The notes: a model not told the origin generated them from the sequence alone. A stretch of DNA of 39,238 bases from a virus (IMGVR_UViG_3300025133_000275:1-39238); one strand, 5' to 3'. Shown: positions 1 to 7,307, numbered from the stretch's first letter. Program-made: numbers and translations.

Positions 1-120
1 GGTGACGAGTCTGGTGACGAGTCTGGTGACGAGTCTGGTGACGAGTCTGGTGACGAGTCTGGTGACGAGTCTGGTGACGAGTCTGGTGACGAGTCTGGTG
101 ACGAGTCTGGTGACGAGTCT
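1..120 (+). repeat. 12-bp tandem array (GDES)n, left end
   Basis: Ten perfect head-to-tail copies of GGTGACGAGTCT fill positions 1-120 and are followed by the variant GGTGACGGCGGC. In the frame of the downstream VWA region each unit reads Gly-Asp-Glu-Ser, so the array encodes an acidic flexible linker. The same array, in the same phase and reading frame, ends the window at 39111-39238. The suffix 39123-39238 (116 nt) is identical to positions 1-116, so the contig is circular or terminally redundant and was cut inside the array. The number of units in the real molecule may be larger than the 10 seen here. Confidence 0.97.
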
Positions 121-1086
121 GGTGACGGCGGCGCTAAACAGTTACCTGATCTTGATATGGACACAGACGACAATATAGACGGCTTGATAGGTGATAATAC
201 TACAGACGGTGAGATACCGGACTACCCGGAAAATGACCTTGTGTCTATACTGGCACGCCGCACGCCGCCGACACATGTTAACGAGTACTACGATAATGAT
301 TTTAACCGGATAGCCAAATATTACAGCGAAGCGCCGTTTAAACAGGAGGTCGATAAACTCACACGGGGCACGCAAAGACTCGAAAACGGCTTGAGATCAA
401 TAATAAAAGTCGAATCAAAAACCGGCGTCATAACCCGGCGGCCGCGCGGTAGATTAGACACGCGCGGCTTAGCACGCGCCGCCGCCGGTGACAGTAACGT
501 GTTTCAAAAACGATGGTATAAACAAGCACAAAATACGGCGGTATGTGTTTTAACGGACGTGTCATCATCAATGACGGTGAATTATGTTGACCACGTGACC
601 GACCCGGCACCCATGTTTCTAGCCGCTACGTTTCAACGTGTAGCCGCGCGCACATTACAGCGCGCGCGTGTACCGTACTCACTTGTGGATTATCACGACT
701 ATACCGTTATCAAAAAGTCGTTTACTGAAAACATAACAGACGCGGAATTAGATAAGCGCGTTATTCTTGGCGGCGCTATTTGCCGGGGATGTACTAATAC
801 AACGACGGCTATTTGTGACGCCGCCGATATGTTTAGCACGATACCGCTATCGACTAACGTCACACGCCGTATCATGCTTGTAGTGACCGACGGTGATTGC
901 GACTATGGGCCTGATATGGTTCGTGAATCAATGGCATACGCGCGCACACAAGGCGTTGACGCTATCTATGGTATCGGAATAGGTGATACCGTCGACTTAA
1001 CCGGCGCTGGCTATGATGCACACGAACATATCAATGCAACAAGTCTACCAACTACAGGGCTGAATATGCTCACACGCGCCGTGTAA
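1..1086 (+). CDS. CobT-like VWA protein, C-terminal part (gene continues from 38406-39238)
   Basis: This is the C-terminal part of a gene cut by the contig ends. The frame is open from base 1 through the GDES repeats to TAA at 1084-1086, so the ATG at 157 is internal, not the start. After the acidic linker comes a von Willebrand A domain. The MIDAS motif DVSSS lies at about 553-567, followed by CTNTTTA (the MIDAS Thr region) near 790 and VVTDGD near 880-897, as expected for Mg2+ binding. The known architecture is that of CobT and related proteins: an N-terminal helical region, an Asp/Glu-rich middle and a C-terminal VWA, working with a CobS/MoxR AAA+ ATPase. The ATPase gene lies directly upstream at 37054-38403. 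Nothing else here suggests cobalamin synthesis, so a chelatase role is doubtful; remodelling of a protein or metallo-target is more likely. Confidence 0.9.
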   Translation, partial: GDESGDESGDESGDESGDESGDESGDESGDESGDESGDESGDGGAKQLPDLDMDTDDNIDGLIGDNTTDGEIPDYPENDLVSILARRTPPTHVNEYYDNDFNRIAKYYSEAPFKQEVDKLTRGTQRLENGLRSIIKVESKTGVITRRPRGRLDTRGLARAAAGDSNVFQKRWYKQAQNTAVCVLTDVSSSMTVNYVDHVTDPAPMFLAATFQRVAARTLQRARVPYSLVDYHDYTVIKKSFTENITDAELDKRVILGGAICRGCTNTTTAICDAADMFSTIPLSTNVTRRIMLVVTDGDCDYGPDMVRESMAYARTQGVDAIYGIGIGDTVDLTGAGYDAHEHINATSLPTTGLNMLTRAV

Positions 1087-1117
1087 GGCGCGTTAACTAA
1101 TATGGGGTAATAACCCT

Positions 1118-1285
1118 ATGGCTAAGTTTAAATTCACGTTACCGGTGCCACACGGTAGCGTAACGGTATACTGGCACCGGTTCACGTCCGCGCCAGACGA
1201 CGCCGCGCGGTTTTTTATGTACCGCGCCGACGGCTACATGCAAATATATTTGCACTCGTTTTCGAGTAATTTCTACTCGTTTTAG
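1118..1285 (+). CDS. 55-aa protein of unknown function
   Basis: A short open frame runs from ATG 1118 to TAG 1283-1285, 31 bp after the VWA gene and on the same strand. It encodes MAKFKFTLPVPHG... rich in aromatic residues and ending in SSNFYSF. I do not recognise it. Its GCGC/CGCC-rich base use matches the preceding operon. The upstream ribosome site is weak (GGGG about ten bases before ATG, in a small GGGT/ACCC hairpin). Its stop overlaps the stop of the convergent helicase gene by two bases, so coding space is fully used, which supports it being a gene. It could instead be a chance frame in a terminator-like region. Confidence 0.5.
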   Translation: MAKFKFTLPVPHGSVTVYWHRFTSAPDDAARFFMYRADGYMQIYLHSFSSNFYSF

Positions 1286-1290
1286 AGTAA
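1239..1290. repeat. Palindrome and two tandem small hairpins at a convergent gene junction
   Basis: A perfect 16-bp palindrome (TGCAAATATATTTGCA, 1239-1254) abuts two near-identical 16-bp units, ACTCGTTTTCGAGTAA (1254-1269) and ACTCGTTTTAGAGTAA (1275-1290). Each unit can fold on its own (ACTCG/CGAGT with a TTTT loop, and ACTC/GAGT). The second contains both overlapping stop codons of the convergent genes. The units may act as a weak bidirectional transcription end or as protein-binding sites. They lie inside the 3' end of the small plus-strand frame and touch the end of the helicase gene. Confidence 0.6.
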
Positions 1291-2622
1291 CGCGTTTAAA
1301 CGCTTCATCAATATGTTGTGGTGTGAGGCTTTATTTTCCTCTCGAACTACTATATCTAGGTCTATCGTGTCAGTAGCCGCGAGTATGTCGACCTTGCACG
1401 TGGCCTTTTGATTACGCCGCCAAATGCGCGCTATGACTTGACGCGTTAAATCCCGCGACCATATAGGCGATGCTATTATCATGCGGCTGGCACAGGTTAA
1501 GTCTAATCCGTGCGCTGCCGACTTAGGATGTAGGAATAGCACGCCATTAGAGTCTTTTCGGAACCTAGCAAGGCTGTCATTCCCGCGCTTGTATAAGAGT
1601 CCTTCGGGTATCGCGCGCCGTAGTCTTTTGAGTTCTTCGGCGAACTGGTAAACCACTATGAGAGGTCTTTCAGTGCATTGTAAGAGTCTTTCAGTCTTTA
1701 AGTCATGTATGTAGTCTAGTCCTTCGCCTTCCGTGTGGTATGCAAACCCAGCGCAAACCTGTTGAAGTTTCGTTACCAGTATCGCCGCGTTGTCGGCGAT
1801 TATGTTCGAGTTCACACTGTCTCTTTCGAGTTGCAAATAATAATCCATACTCGCCGTGTCTAGTTCTATCAAGTCCGTCCGTAGTTCCAGCGGCGGGAGT
1901 TCATCCGTGTAATCAGGTAGTGTATAGACGAGGTGTGCTATCCGGTCAGTTATCCGATCAGCTCCGTTGGTCTTTATGTCCCAAGAATAACCGTTGTAGT
2001 CCTGAACGAAATACTCGTTCATGTACTTAGTCTTGTTTCGGCCTAGTGCTTTCCCGCCGTCGATTGCGAATACCTGATAGAACAATTGTTCAAACGATTC
2101 TGACACGGGAGTCCCAGACATCCCGACCCGGACGTCAAAGGTGTTTAAACACTTCCTCATCTTCTTGAACCCTGCGCCGCCCGCTTTGAGCTTCGTGATC
2201 TCATCGAACACAACCATATCGAAACCGTGTTGTTTTCCGTAGGTTGTAAAGAACCAATCCATGTTATTGTATGACAGCACAATGATCTCATTCGACAGGT
2301 CAGCCACTAATTCCTTTCTTGACCCCGGCGAGCCATTAGCAATGGCGATGTTTAAACACGCTGTGTGATCCCATGTGAGATATTCACCGGGCCAGACATC
2401 GGCGACCACGTTAGGCGGTGCAAACACAAGTGCGCGCTTAACCACGCCGTCGCGTAATAACTCCTGCATGGCAGTCAGAGCAACGATAGTCTTTCCAGCA
2501 CCCATCTGACCTATCAGCAGAGTCTCGCCGTATTCGTATATGTGAGTGACGGCTTCGTGCTGTTCACTGTTTAAACACTTAGTCAAGCTGCCTCGCGCTC
2601 TCGTAATGAAAAGGTGATCCAC
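1282..2622 (-). CDS. SNF2/DEAD-type superfamily 2 helicase
   Basis: This 446-aa ATPase has SNF2-family helicase motifs in order: Walker A GQMGAGKT (residues 38-45), the DEAH-like box DEIT (140-143), a SGTP-type motif III (GMSGTP) and C-terminal motifs V and VI (HGLDLT, then QVIARIWRRNQ). Such short SNF2 helicases in phages lie next to a VRR-NUC nuclease and family A polymerase and are assigned to replication or recombination. Translation appears to start at GTG 2622, inside the end of the nuclease gene (44-nt overlap), so the two are translationally coupled. The stop TAA (1282-1284) overlaps the stop of the facing small gene. The function is inferred from motifs and context. Confidence 0.9.
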   Translation of the reverse strand: MDHLFITRARGSLTKCLNSEQHEAVTHIYEYGETLLIGQMGAGKTIVALTAMQELLRDGVVKRALVFAPPNVVADVWPGEYLTWDHTACLNIAIANGSPGSRKELVADLSNEIIVLSYNNMDWFFTTYGKQHGFDMVVFDEITKLKAGGAGFKKMRKCLNTFDVRVGMSGTPVSESFEQLFYQVFAIDGGKALGRNKTKYMNEYFVQDYNGYSWDIKTNGADRITDRIAHLVYTLPDYTDELPPLELRTDLIELDTASMDYYLQLERDSVNSNIIADNAAILVTKLQQVCAGFAYHTEGEGLDYIHDLKTERLLQCTERPLIVVYQFAEELKRLRRAIPEGLLYKRGNDSLARFRKDSNGVLFLHPKSAAHGLDLTCASRMIIASPIWSRDLTRQVIARIWRRNQKATCKVDILAATDTIDLDIVVREENKASHHNILMKRLNALL

Positions 2623-2902
2623 CGGTCATCCATTTGCCCAGCATGTCATAGAACTTATCAGAACTGTCGATGACATACACGCACAGCCCGACGGCGTTTA
2701 GGCGTTGGTGGTCTGCGATCTGTACCGGCGATAGTTTACCCCGCCCGGTGGGAGACTTGAATTCGACGTACATCGTCTTGCCGCCGTGGTGAAAAATGCA
2801 ATCGGGGAATCCGTTATGACTTGGCGTTTCGACTTTACGTGCGAAGCACCCCCGGTTCCGTGCGTATTGTAAACATTTCTTTTGCAAGTCTCTTTCGTTC
2901 AT
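2579..2902 (-). CDS. VRR-NUC domain nuclease
   Basis: This 107-aa protein matches the stand-alone VRR-NUC fold, a PD-(D/E)XK nuclease also found in FAN1. It has an N-terminal helix with ERDLQKKC, catalytic Asp34 in GFPD, Glu47 and Lys49 in YVEFKS, and KLSPVQ after them with the family Gln. Phage VRR-NUC proteins are thought to cut branched or Holliday-type DNA. The gene is first in a two-gene minus-strand unit with the SNF2 helicase and overlaps it. ATG 2902 is used; its ribosome site is weak (CGGTG). It faces away from the replication operon that begins at 2971. Confidence 0.92.
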   Translation of the reverse strand: MNERDLQKKCLQYARNRGCFARKVETPSHNGFPDCIFHHGGKTMYVEFKSPTGRGKLSPVQIADHQRLNAVGLCVYVIDSSDKFYDMLGKWMTGGSPFHYESARQLD

Positions 2903-2914
2903 TGTTCACACCGT

Positions 2915-2943
2915 TTGACATGTGCTTACCAGTATCGCATAAT
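2915..2943 (+). promoter_or_regulatory. Sigma70-like promoter for the replication operon
   Basis: A perfect -35 TTGACA (2915-2920), a 17-bp spacer and a CATAAT -10 (2938-2943, five of six) lie 27 bp upstream of ATG 2971, which has an AAGGAG ribosome site. The sequence just after the -10 is ACGCTCA, part of a motif found at other unit borders. It should start the plus-strand early unit C with host RNA polymerase. Confidence 0.75.
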
Positions 2944-2960
2944 ACGCTCACATTTATCAA
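2931..2960 (-). promoter_or_regulatory. Possible sigma70-like promoter for nuclease-helicase unit
   Basis: On the minus strand TTGATA (2955-2960, five of six) and GATACT (2931-2936, four of six) are 18 bp apart, with the VRR-NUC start codon at 2902 downstream. This overlaps the plus-strand promoter, so the two polymerases would compete. The match is moderate. Confidence 0.4.
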
Positions 2961-2970
2961 GGAGTACCGA

Positions 2971-3183
2971 ATGTCCATTCTAACCCACATACAAGTTGGT
3001 GAGTTTAACTGGCGCGTAGAACAAGAGGCGGGTAATACTGTCTGGGCCGCGTGGCTACCTGACGCCGCACACCCCGACACTGGCGCGCCGACGTTCACTG
3101 ATTTCGATCTTGGCGCGCTGGTGGAAAAACTCAATGCCTTTAATAAAGGAGCACAGCATGGCACTAGCCAAACAGAAAAGTAA
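2971..3183 (+). CDS. 70-aa protein of unknown function, first gene of replication operon
   Basis: The frame starts at ATG 2971, preceded by AAGGAG at 2959-2964 and by the promoter at 2915-2943. The open frame extends further upstream but that part would cross the promoter. The product (MSILTHIQVGEFNWRVEQ...) is small and mildly acidic with several Trp residues; no membrane segment or known motif is visible. It overlaps the following small gene by 26 nt. As the first and probably earliest expressed gene of the unit it could be a host-acting or regulatory protein, but that is only position-based inference. Confidence 0.65.
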   Translation: MSILTHIQVGEFNWRVEQEAGNTVWAAWLPDAAHPDTGAPTFTDFDLGALVEKLNAFNKGAQHGTSQTEK

Positions 3184-3364
3184 ACGTAACCCGGATAGAA
3201 AGAAAAGCACTGCTAACGTGAGTCTGCCTTGGGACGTCTACGACCGTTTAGACAAACTGGCAGAGTCCGAGAAAACCAGCCTTGGCAGAATCGTCGAAGG
3301 CTTAATAGATTACTACGAAGAAAGAGAAGGGAAACAGCGTGGAGGTTTTGATGAAGCACTATAA
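3158..3364 (+). CDS. Ribbon-helix-helix (CopG/Arc-type) DNA-binding protein
   Basis: ATG 3158 follows AAAGGAG at 3145-3151 and gives a 68-aa protein. A basic N-terminus (KQKSKRNPDRKK) is followed by a strand (TANVSLP) and two helices (WDVYDRLDKLAESE; SLGRIVEGLIDYYEERE), the arrangement of ribbon-helix-helix dimers in which the strand enters the DNA major groove. It probably regulates the operon or the nearby divergent promoters; the overlapping inverted elements at 2915-2960 are a natural target. It overlaps its upstream neighbour by 26 nt and its downstream neighbour by 14 nt, so the three are probably cotranslated. Confidence 0.75.
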   Translation: MALAKQKSKRNPDRKKSTANVSLPWDVYDRLDKLAESEKTSLGRIVEGLIDYYEEREGKQRGGFDEAL

Positions 3365-3839
3365 ACGAGGCGGCAGTTCAGCCGCCCGGCAAATCGCTTG
3401 CCCAAGCTGGCAGAAAATATCCGAGGGCGTGCCCCAGCAAAGCACAACCAGTTCATACGCCGCCGAGGGTACGGTCTTGCATACCTGCATGGAGAACATC
3501 CTTGAAGACGGTGCCGAGATAAACGATTTTATGGGGCAGACGTTCACTGTCGATGGTATAGAGGTGGTCATTGACGACGATCACATAGAGTTGCTAACGA
3601 TGGCGCTAATGGCGTGGGACGAGTTCTGTCGTCAGAATCATATCGAAGATTACCGCGTAGAACAGACCTTCGAGATTGATGAAGACACTGGCGGTACCTG
3701 TGACGTAATCGCGTGGAGTGACATCAGAGTGTGGGTTCTTGACTGGAAATTTGGGCAAGGCGTGGAAGTAGCCGCCGCAGGATCAAAGCAAGCAATGTTC
3801 TATTTAATGGCAGCGGAGCAAAGTGATGAATATAAGTGA
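3351..3839 (+). CDS. RecB/Cas4-type nuclease (DUF2800-like), N-terminal half
   Basis: GGAGG at 3341-3345 selects ATG 3351 rather than GTG 3339, giving 162 aa. PD-(D/E)XK RecB-type motifs are visible: Glu39-Gly-Thr-x-x-His44, Asp118, Asp131-Trp-Lys133, and Gln147 in SKQAMFYLM. Cys17 (IACPSW) sits where these enzymes carry the first ligand of a 4Fe-4S cluster. The protein stops at TGA 3837-3839 just after the Gln helix, where the family normally continues to three more clustered cysteines. Those are in the next, overlapping gene in the +1 frame. DUF2800-type nucleases commonly precede a single-strand-binding-type protein and polymerase A in phages, exactly as here. It is either a genuine two-subunit split, a programmed frameshift or a sequence error. 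Confidence 0.85.
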   Translation: MKHYKRGGSSAARQIACPSWQKISEGVPQQSTTSSYAAEGTVLHTCMENILEDGAEINDFMGQTFTVDGIEVVIDDDHIELLTMALMAWDEFCRQNHIEDYRVEQTFEIDEDTGGTCDVIAWSDIRVWVLDWKFGQGVEVAAAGSKQAMFYLMAAEQSDEYK

Positions 3840-4485
3840 GTTATTTAAAACCCGAGGGCTGGGTGTGGCTATCATACAGCCGACGCCGAGTAGGGATACT
3901 GAAACACTTAAAGTATGGTGCCCGACACCTGACGACTTCGACGCATTTAAACGTGACTACGCCAAGTCCAAGACTGCTGTCGGCACCAGTGCCGGAGATC
4001 ACTGCAAGTTCTGTCCGGGGGCTTCGGTTTGCCCGATCAAAACAGGTGACGCCCAAGCAGCATCCGTGGCAGACCCGCATGTACTTGACCAGTTGTCTGA
4101 GAATCTAACACTTGCGCTGAGTCTCAAGGAGTGGATCAAATCCGTAGAGAACTTCGCCCATGAGCAGATGGAACAAGGCGCGGCTGTCGAGGGGTTTAAA
4201 CTCGTCCAGAAGCGGGCGACTCGAAAGTGGTCTAATCCCGTGGAAGCGGAGGAAGCCATTAGGCAAACTAAGAAATTCAAAGTGCGGGATTTCACTAAGT
4301 CCACACTGCTAACCCCACCGCAGATAGAAAAGGTGTTCAAACAAAAAGGAGTTGACATGAGCGTACTGGAGGGGTACATTGTCAAACAGTCAACAGGAAC
4401 GACGGTCGCAACGGTCGACGATCCTCGCGACGAAATAGCCGTGAATGTCAACGCGCTCAAAGCAGCACTTGACCGTTCACAATAA
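3826..4485 (+). CDS. RecB/Cas4-type nuclease (DUF2800-like), C-terminal half with cysteine cluster
   Basis: ATG 3826 has GGAG at 3815-3818 (7-nt spacing) inside the preceding gene, so it can be translated in its own right by coupling. The 219-aa product begins MNISELFKTRGLGVAIIQP, the strand expected to follow directly on the upstream half, and holds Cys60-x2-Cys63-x5-Cys69 (CKFCPGASVC), the three C-terminal ligands of the cluster in Cas4/AddB-type nucleases. The remaining part (about 90-219) is helical with many Lys residues and probably binds DNA. It has no catalytic motif of its own and needs the upstream protein. The two frames overlap by 14 nt. Confidence 0.85.
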   Translation: MNISELFKTRGLGVAIIQPTPSRDTETLKVWCPTPDDFDAFKRDYAKSKTAVGTSAGDHCKFCPGASVCPIKTGDAQAASVADPHVLDQLSENLTLALSLKEWIKSVENFAHEQMEQGAAVEGFKLVQKRATRKWSNPVEAEEAIRQTKKFKVRDFTKSTLLTPPQIEKVFKQKGVDMSVLEGYIVKQSTGTTVATVDDPRDEIAVNVNALKAALDRSQ

Positions 4486-4510
4486 TAAACAGGTAACAGG
4501 AGACATAAAT

Positions 4511-5215
4511 ATGTCAAGTAACCTACCAGCAGTAAACGTACCCGATCTAGGCAAAAGTCTAGTAGCAGCAAAACAACGCAGAGTTCCAGACTCCGGGGAT
4601 ATGCCTTTTCTACGCTTAATCAAAAGCGGTGAGTGGGTGTATGGTTCTGATGACGTCGACGTACAGGAGGGTTCCAAGTGGGCCGCTAATCCTACGACGT
4701 TGATGGAGGGATTCTGTGCGTGGGGGGACGGTGAACTTTTGGGCGAAGAAATGCAGCCCATGACAAACCCGACGCCTCTGATCTCGGCTAACCTACCCGA
4801 CGTGGGCGCGCCGTATAAACGTCAAATCGCGATACAGTTTGTCTGTATCAACGGTGACGACGAGGGTCAGGCTGTGATGTACAAAACATCCAGCAAAGGC
4901 GGCTTAAAAGCTGCGTCCGGGTTGATAGACGCGATCATCACTCAAATCGAAACTACCGCTGACGACGACGGCGAACCGCCTATCGTCCCGGTGATTAAGT
5001 TTGAGGTATCTCACTACAAACATAAAGAGTACGGTCGTGTCTACACGCCTATTCTGGACATTGTAGAGTGGGCCACGATGGGCGGGTCACTCGCGGCGAA
5101 AGACTCCGACGTTACCGGCGGACAAGCCGATGACTACGGTGACGACGACGCTGACGAGCCAGCAGAGGAAGAAGCGCCAAAGCAACGCAAGCGCAGACGT
5201 CCTATCGCTAGTTAA
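4511..5215 (+). CDS. Probable ssDNA-binding-type replication protein
   Basis: AGGAG at 4498-4502 points to ATG 4511 (234 aa). The body is a mixed, beta-rich domain (PFLRLIKSGEWVYG, IAIQFVCINGDDEG, PVIKFEVSHYKHKEYGRVYTPIL). It is followed by an acidic tail (DDYGDDDADEPAEEEAP) and a basic end (RKRRRPIAS). An acidic C-terminal tail is usual for phage single-strand-binding proteins. In comparable phage modules the slot between the DUF2800 nuclease and polymerase A holds a DUF2815-type protein considered SSB-like. I do not see a firm family signature, so the role rests on position and tail. A terminator follows immediately. Confidence 0.7.
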   Translation: MSSNLPAVNVPDLGKSLVAAKQRRVPDSGDMPFLRLIKSGEWVYGSDDVDVQEGSKWAANPTTLMEGFCAWGDGELLGEEMQPMTNPTPLISANLPDVGAPYKRQIAIQFVCINGDDEGQAVMYKTSSKGGLKAASGLIDAIITQIETTADDDGEPPIVPVIKFEVSHYKHKEYGRVYTPILDIVEWATMGGSLAAKDSDVTGGQADDYGDDDADEPAEEEAPKQRKRRRPIAS

Positions 5216-5221
5216 ACCCAC

Positions 5222-5244
5222 GGGGCCGCAAGGCCCCTTTTTTT
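5222..5244 (+). terminator. Rho-independent terminator
   Basis: GGGGCC (5222-5227), a GCAA loop and GGCCCC (5232-5237) are followed by seven T (5238-5244), a classical intrinsic terminator. It lies between the SSB-type gene and polymerase A in the same direction, so it would lower polymerase expression relative to the genes upstream. Confidence 0.85.
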
Positions 5245-5261
5245 CCTTTGAAGGTTTAAAC

Positions 5262-7307
5262 ATGAGATTTCTAATCATAGATTTCGAGACTCGATCCCGT
5301 GTCGATCTCAAAACCGCAGGGACAGACAAATACTGTAAAGACCCAAGCACTGAGATACTGTGCATGGTAGCCAAAATGTCCGATGACATACGGACGTGGG
5401 TGTGGGACGCAACCGGACAGTTGAGTAGTTCACCGCTCTACGACGACGTGTTAGATGATTTCATCAGAGTCGCAGCAAAGCATGTTGCGGACGGCGGCTT
5501 GATAGCCGCGCACAACGCAAGATTCGATCAACAGATATGGGAGTACGTCGCCGTCGGCGATCACGGGTTCCCTGAGATACCCGCTGAATCGTGGTACTGT
5601 ACATCTGCACAGGCGCGTATAAACGCCCTACCCGCTAACCTCGACGATGCCACCCGCGCGCTGGACGCCAGACACAGAAAGAACCACGCCGGGGCCGCGC
5701 TAATACGGCAGTTGTGTATCCCAAACGACATGGGTCAATTTAACAACGACGTTTCACTGCTAACTAAGTTACTGGTGTACTGCATCGACGACGTGGCAGC
5801 GACCAAAGACTTACTGAACAGCACCCGACTGATGTCACCGACGGAACACGACGATTGGTTGGCTAACGAAAGAATCAACGACCGGGGTATAAAAATCGAC
5901 CGGGTTCTCGCAGAGCACGCCACCCAATACGCGGCAGCAGAAGCAGCAGAGATAGGCCGCGAGTTGTCTATACTCACGAATAACAACGTGTCTAAACACA
6001 CGCAGAACCAGCGGATTAAAAAATGGTTGCTGGGCAGGCAGGTTCCCGACATGGTTGAGCAGTTGATGACTGTCTACGTGAAAGGAGTGAAAAAACACTC
6101 GCTGGCAAAAGACATAAGAACGCAGATACTCGACCGCGCGGACTCAGGTGAAATTGACCTGCCTGATGACGTGTACAATGTGATTGCTGCCTTGGATGAC
6201 GGTAACAAGTCCTCAGTAGCAAAGTATCAACGTATGCTCGACCGCAAGGAGCCTGACGACCGTGTAAGGGGTTCGTTCATGTACGCCGGGGCAGCGACTA
6301 TCCGATATACCTCGCGTGGTCTGCAACTACATAACTTCAAACGTGACTGCCTGTCCGCCGCCGACGCGGAGAGTCTGCGGGGTATGATGAGCAGTGGCGC
6401 GCAACTGTCTGGACACGCAGTGATGGACACCCTTGCCAAAGCCCTGCGCCCGACGTTAATACCTGACGAGGGCAAGGCGTTTATCGTGGGCGATTGGAGT
6501 TCTATCGAGAACCGGGCACTACCTTGGCTGGCGAATTCTTACGGGGGTCAGATGAAACTAGACCTGTTTAAACACATCGACGCCGATCCTGATCTGCCTG
6601 ACATGTACGTGCGTGCTGCTGAAGATGCCGGGGGGTATGACAGACAGGTGGGTAAAGTAATTGAATTGTCTCTCGGCTTCGGCGGGGCCAACGGCGCGTT
6701 CAACTCAATGGCGCGTAACTACGGTGTACACCTGCCTGACCACCAAGTGACGCGCATAGTCAAAAACTGGCGTAGGGCTAATCAATGGGCAGAGACTTTT
6801 TGGAACGAACTGGAGAGGGCAGCACGGCAAGCGATCCAAAGCCCCGGTCTGGTCACAGATGCGGGACGGGTGAAATACGTGTTTAACCCTGACCTGATAG
6901 GCGGATCACTGATCTGTGAGCTACCGTGTGGGCAGCTACTGACCTACCCGGCGACACGTTTAAACACTGTTGATACTGAGTGGGGGCCTAAGTCTGAGAT
7001 CAGTGCCTTGAAAGCAAATTGGTCGCCAGCCGCTGATGCAAAAGAATGGCCGAGGTACACTTTATGGCGGGGACTACTCGCAGAAAACGTGACACAAGCG
7101 ACATGTGCGAGTTTATTGCGCTATGTCATTCGCCAGTTCGATGACGTAGTGCTACACTGTCACGACGAAATTGCGCTCGAAGTTCCTATCGGGGATGCTT
7201 ATCTCTGGCGTGACACCCTGCAACACGAAATGGAGAATGGGCCAGCATGGGCACAAGGATTACCTCTCAACGCGCCAGCCAAGATAATGACCAGATACGG
7301 CAAATAA
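5262..7307 (+). CDS. polA: DNA polymerase family A with 3'-5' exonuclease domain
   Basis: The start is ATG 5262 with GAAGG and GTTTAAAC just before it; the open frame extends upstream through the terminator but has no better start. The 681-aa enzyme has exonuclease motifs Exo I (IDFET, Asp7 and Glu9), Exo II (NARFD) and Exo III (YCIDD). These precede polymerase motif A (GDWSSIENR, Asp411), motif B (RQVGKVIELSLGFGG) and motif C (HDE, 634-636). It is the size of replicative phage family A polymerases and should copy the phage genome with the primase-helicase just downstream. All catalytic residues that I can check are present. It is separated from the SSB-type gene by a terminator and so is probably expressed at a reduced level. 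Confidence 0.96.
   Translation: MRFLIIDFETRSRVDLKTAGTDKYCKDPSTEILCMVAKMSDDIRTWVWDATGQLSSSPLYDDVLDDFIRVAAKHVADGGLIAAHNARFDQQIWEYVAVGDHGFPEIPAESWYCTSAQARINALPANLDDATRALDARHRKNHAGAALIRQLCIPNDMGQFNNDVSLLTKLLVYCIDDVAATKDLLNSTRLMSPTEHDDWLANERINDRGIKIDRVLAEHATQYAAAEAAEIGRELSILTNNNVSKHTQNQRIKKWLLGRQVPDMVEQLMTVYVKGVKKHSLAKDIRTQILDRADSGEIDLPDDVYNVIAALDDGNKSSVAKYQRMLDRKEPDDRVRGSFMYAGAATIRYTSRGLQLHNFKRDCLSAADAESLRGMMSSGAQLSGHAVMDTLAKALRPTLIPDEGKAFIVGDWSSIENRALPWLANSYGGQMKLDLFKHIDADPDLPDMYVRAAEDAGGYDRQVGKVIELSLGFGGANGAFNSMARNYGVHLPDHQVTRIVKNWRRANQWAETFWNELERAARQAIQSPGLVTDAGRVKYVFNPDLIGGSLICELPCGQLLTYPATRLNTVDTEWGPKSEISALKANWSPAADAKEWPRYTLWRGLLAENVTQATCASLLRYVIRQFDDVVLHCHDEIALEVPIGDAYLWRDTLQHEMENGPAWAQGLPLNAPAKIMTRYGK

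Noticed and set aside
1-120. CRISPR-like repeat array
   Set aside because: Units are directly adjacent with no spacers and are in frame within a coding region.
157-1086. Separate VWA gene starting at ATG 157
   Set aside because: The frame is open through the repeats to base 1 and continues from the other end of the window; ATG 157 has no ribosome site.
3999-4571. 190-codon minus-strand frame opposite the split nuclease
   Set aside because: The plus-strand genes here have motifs and ribosome sites; the minus frame has neither.
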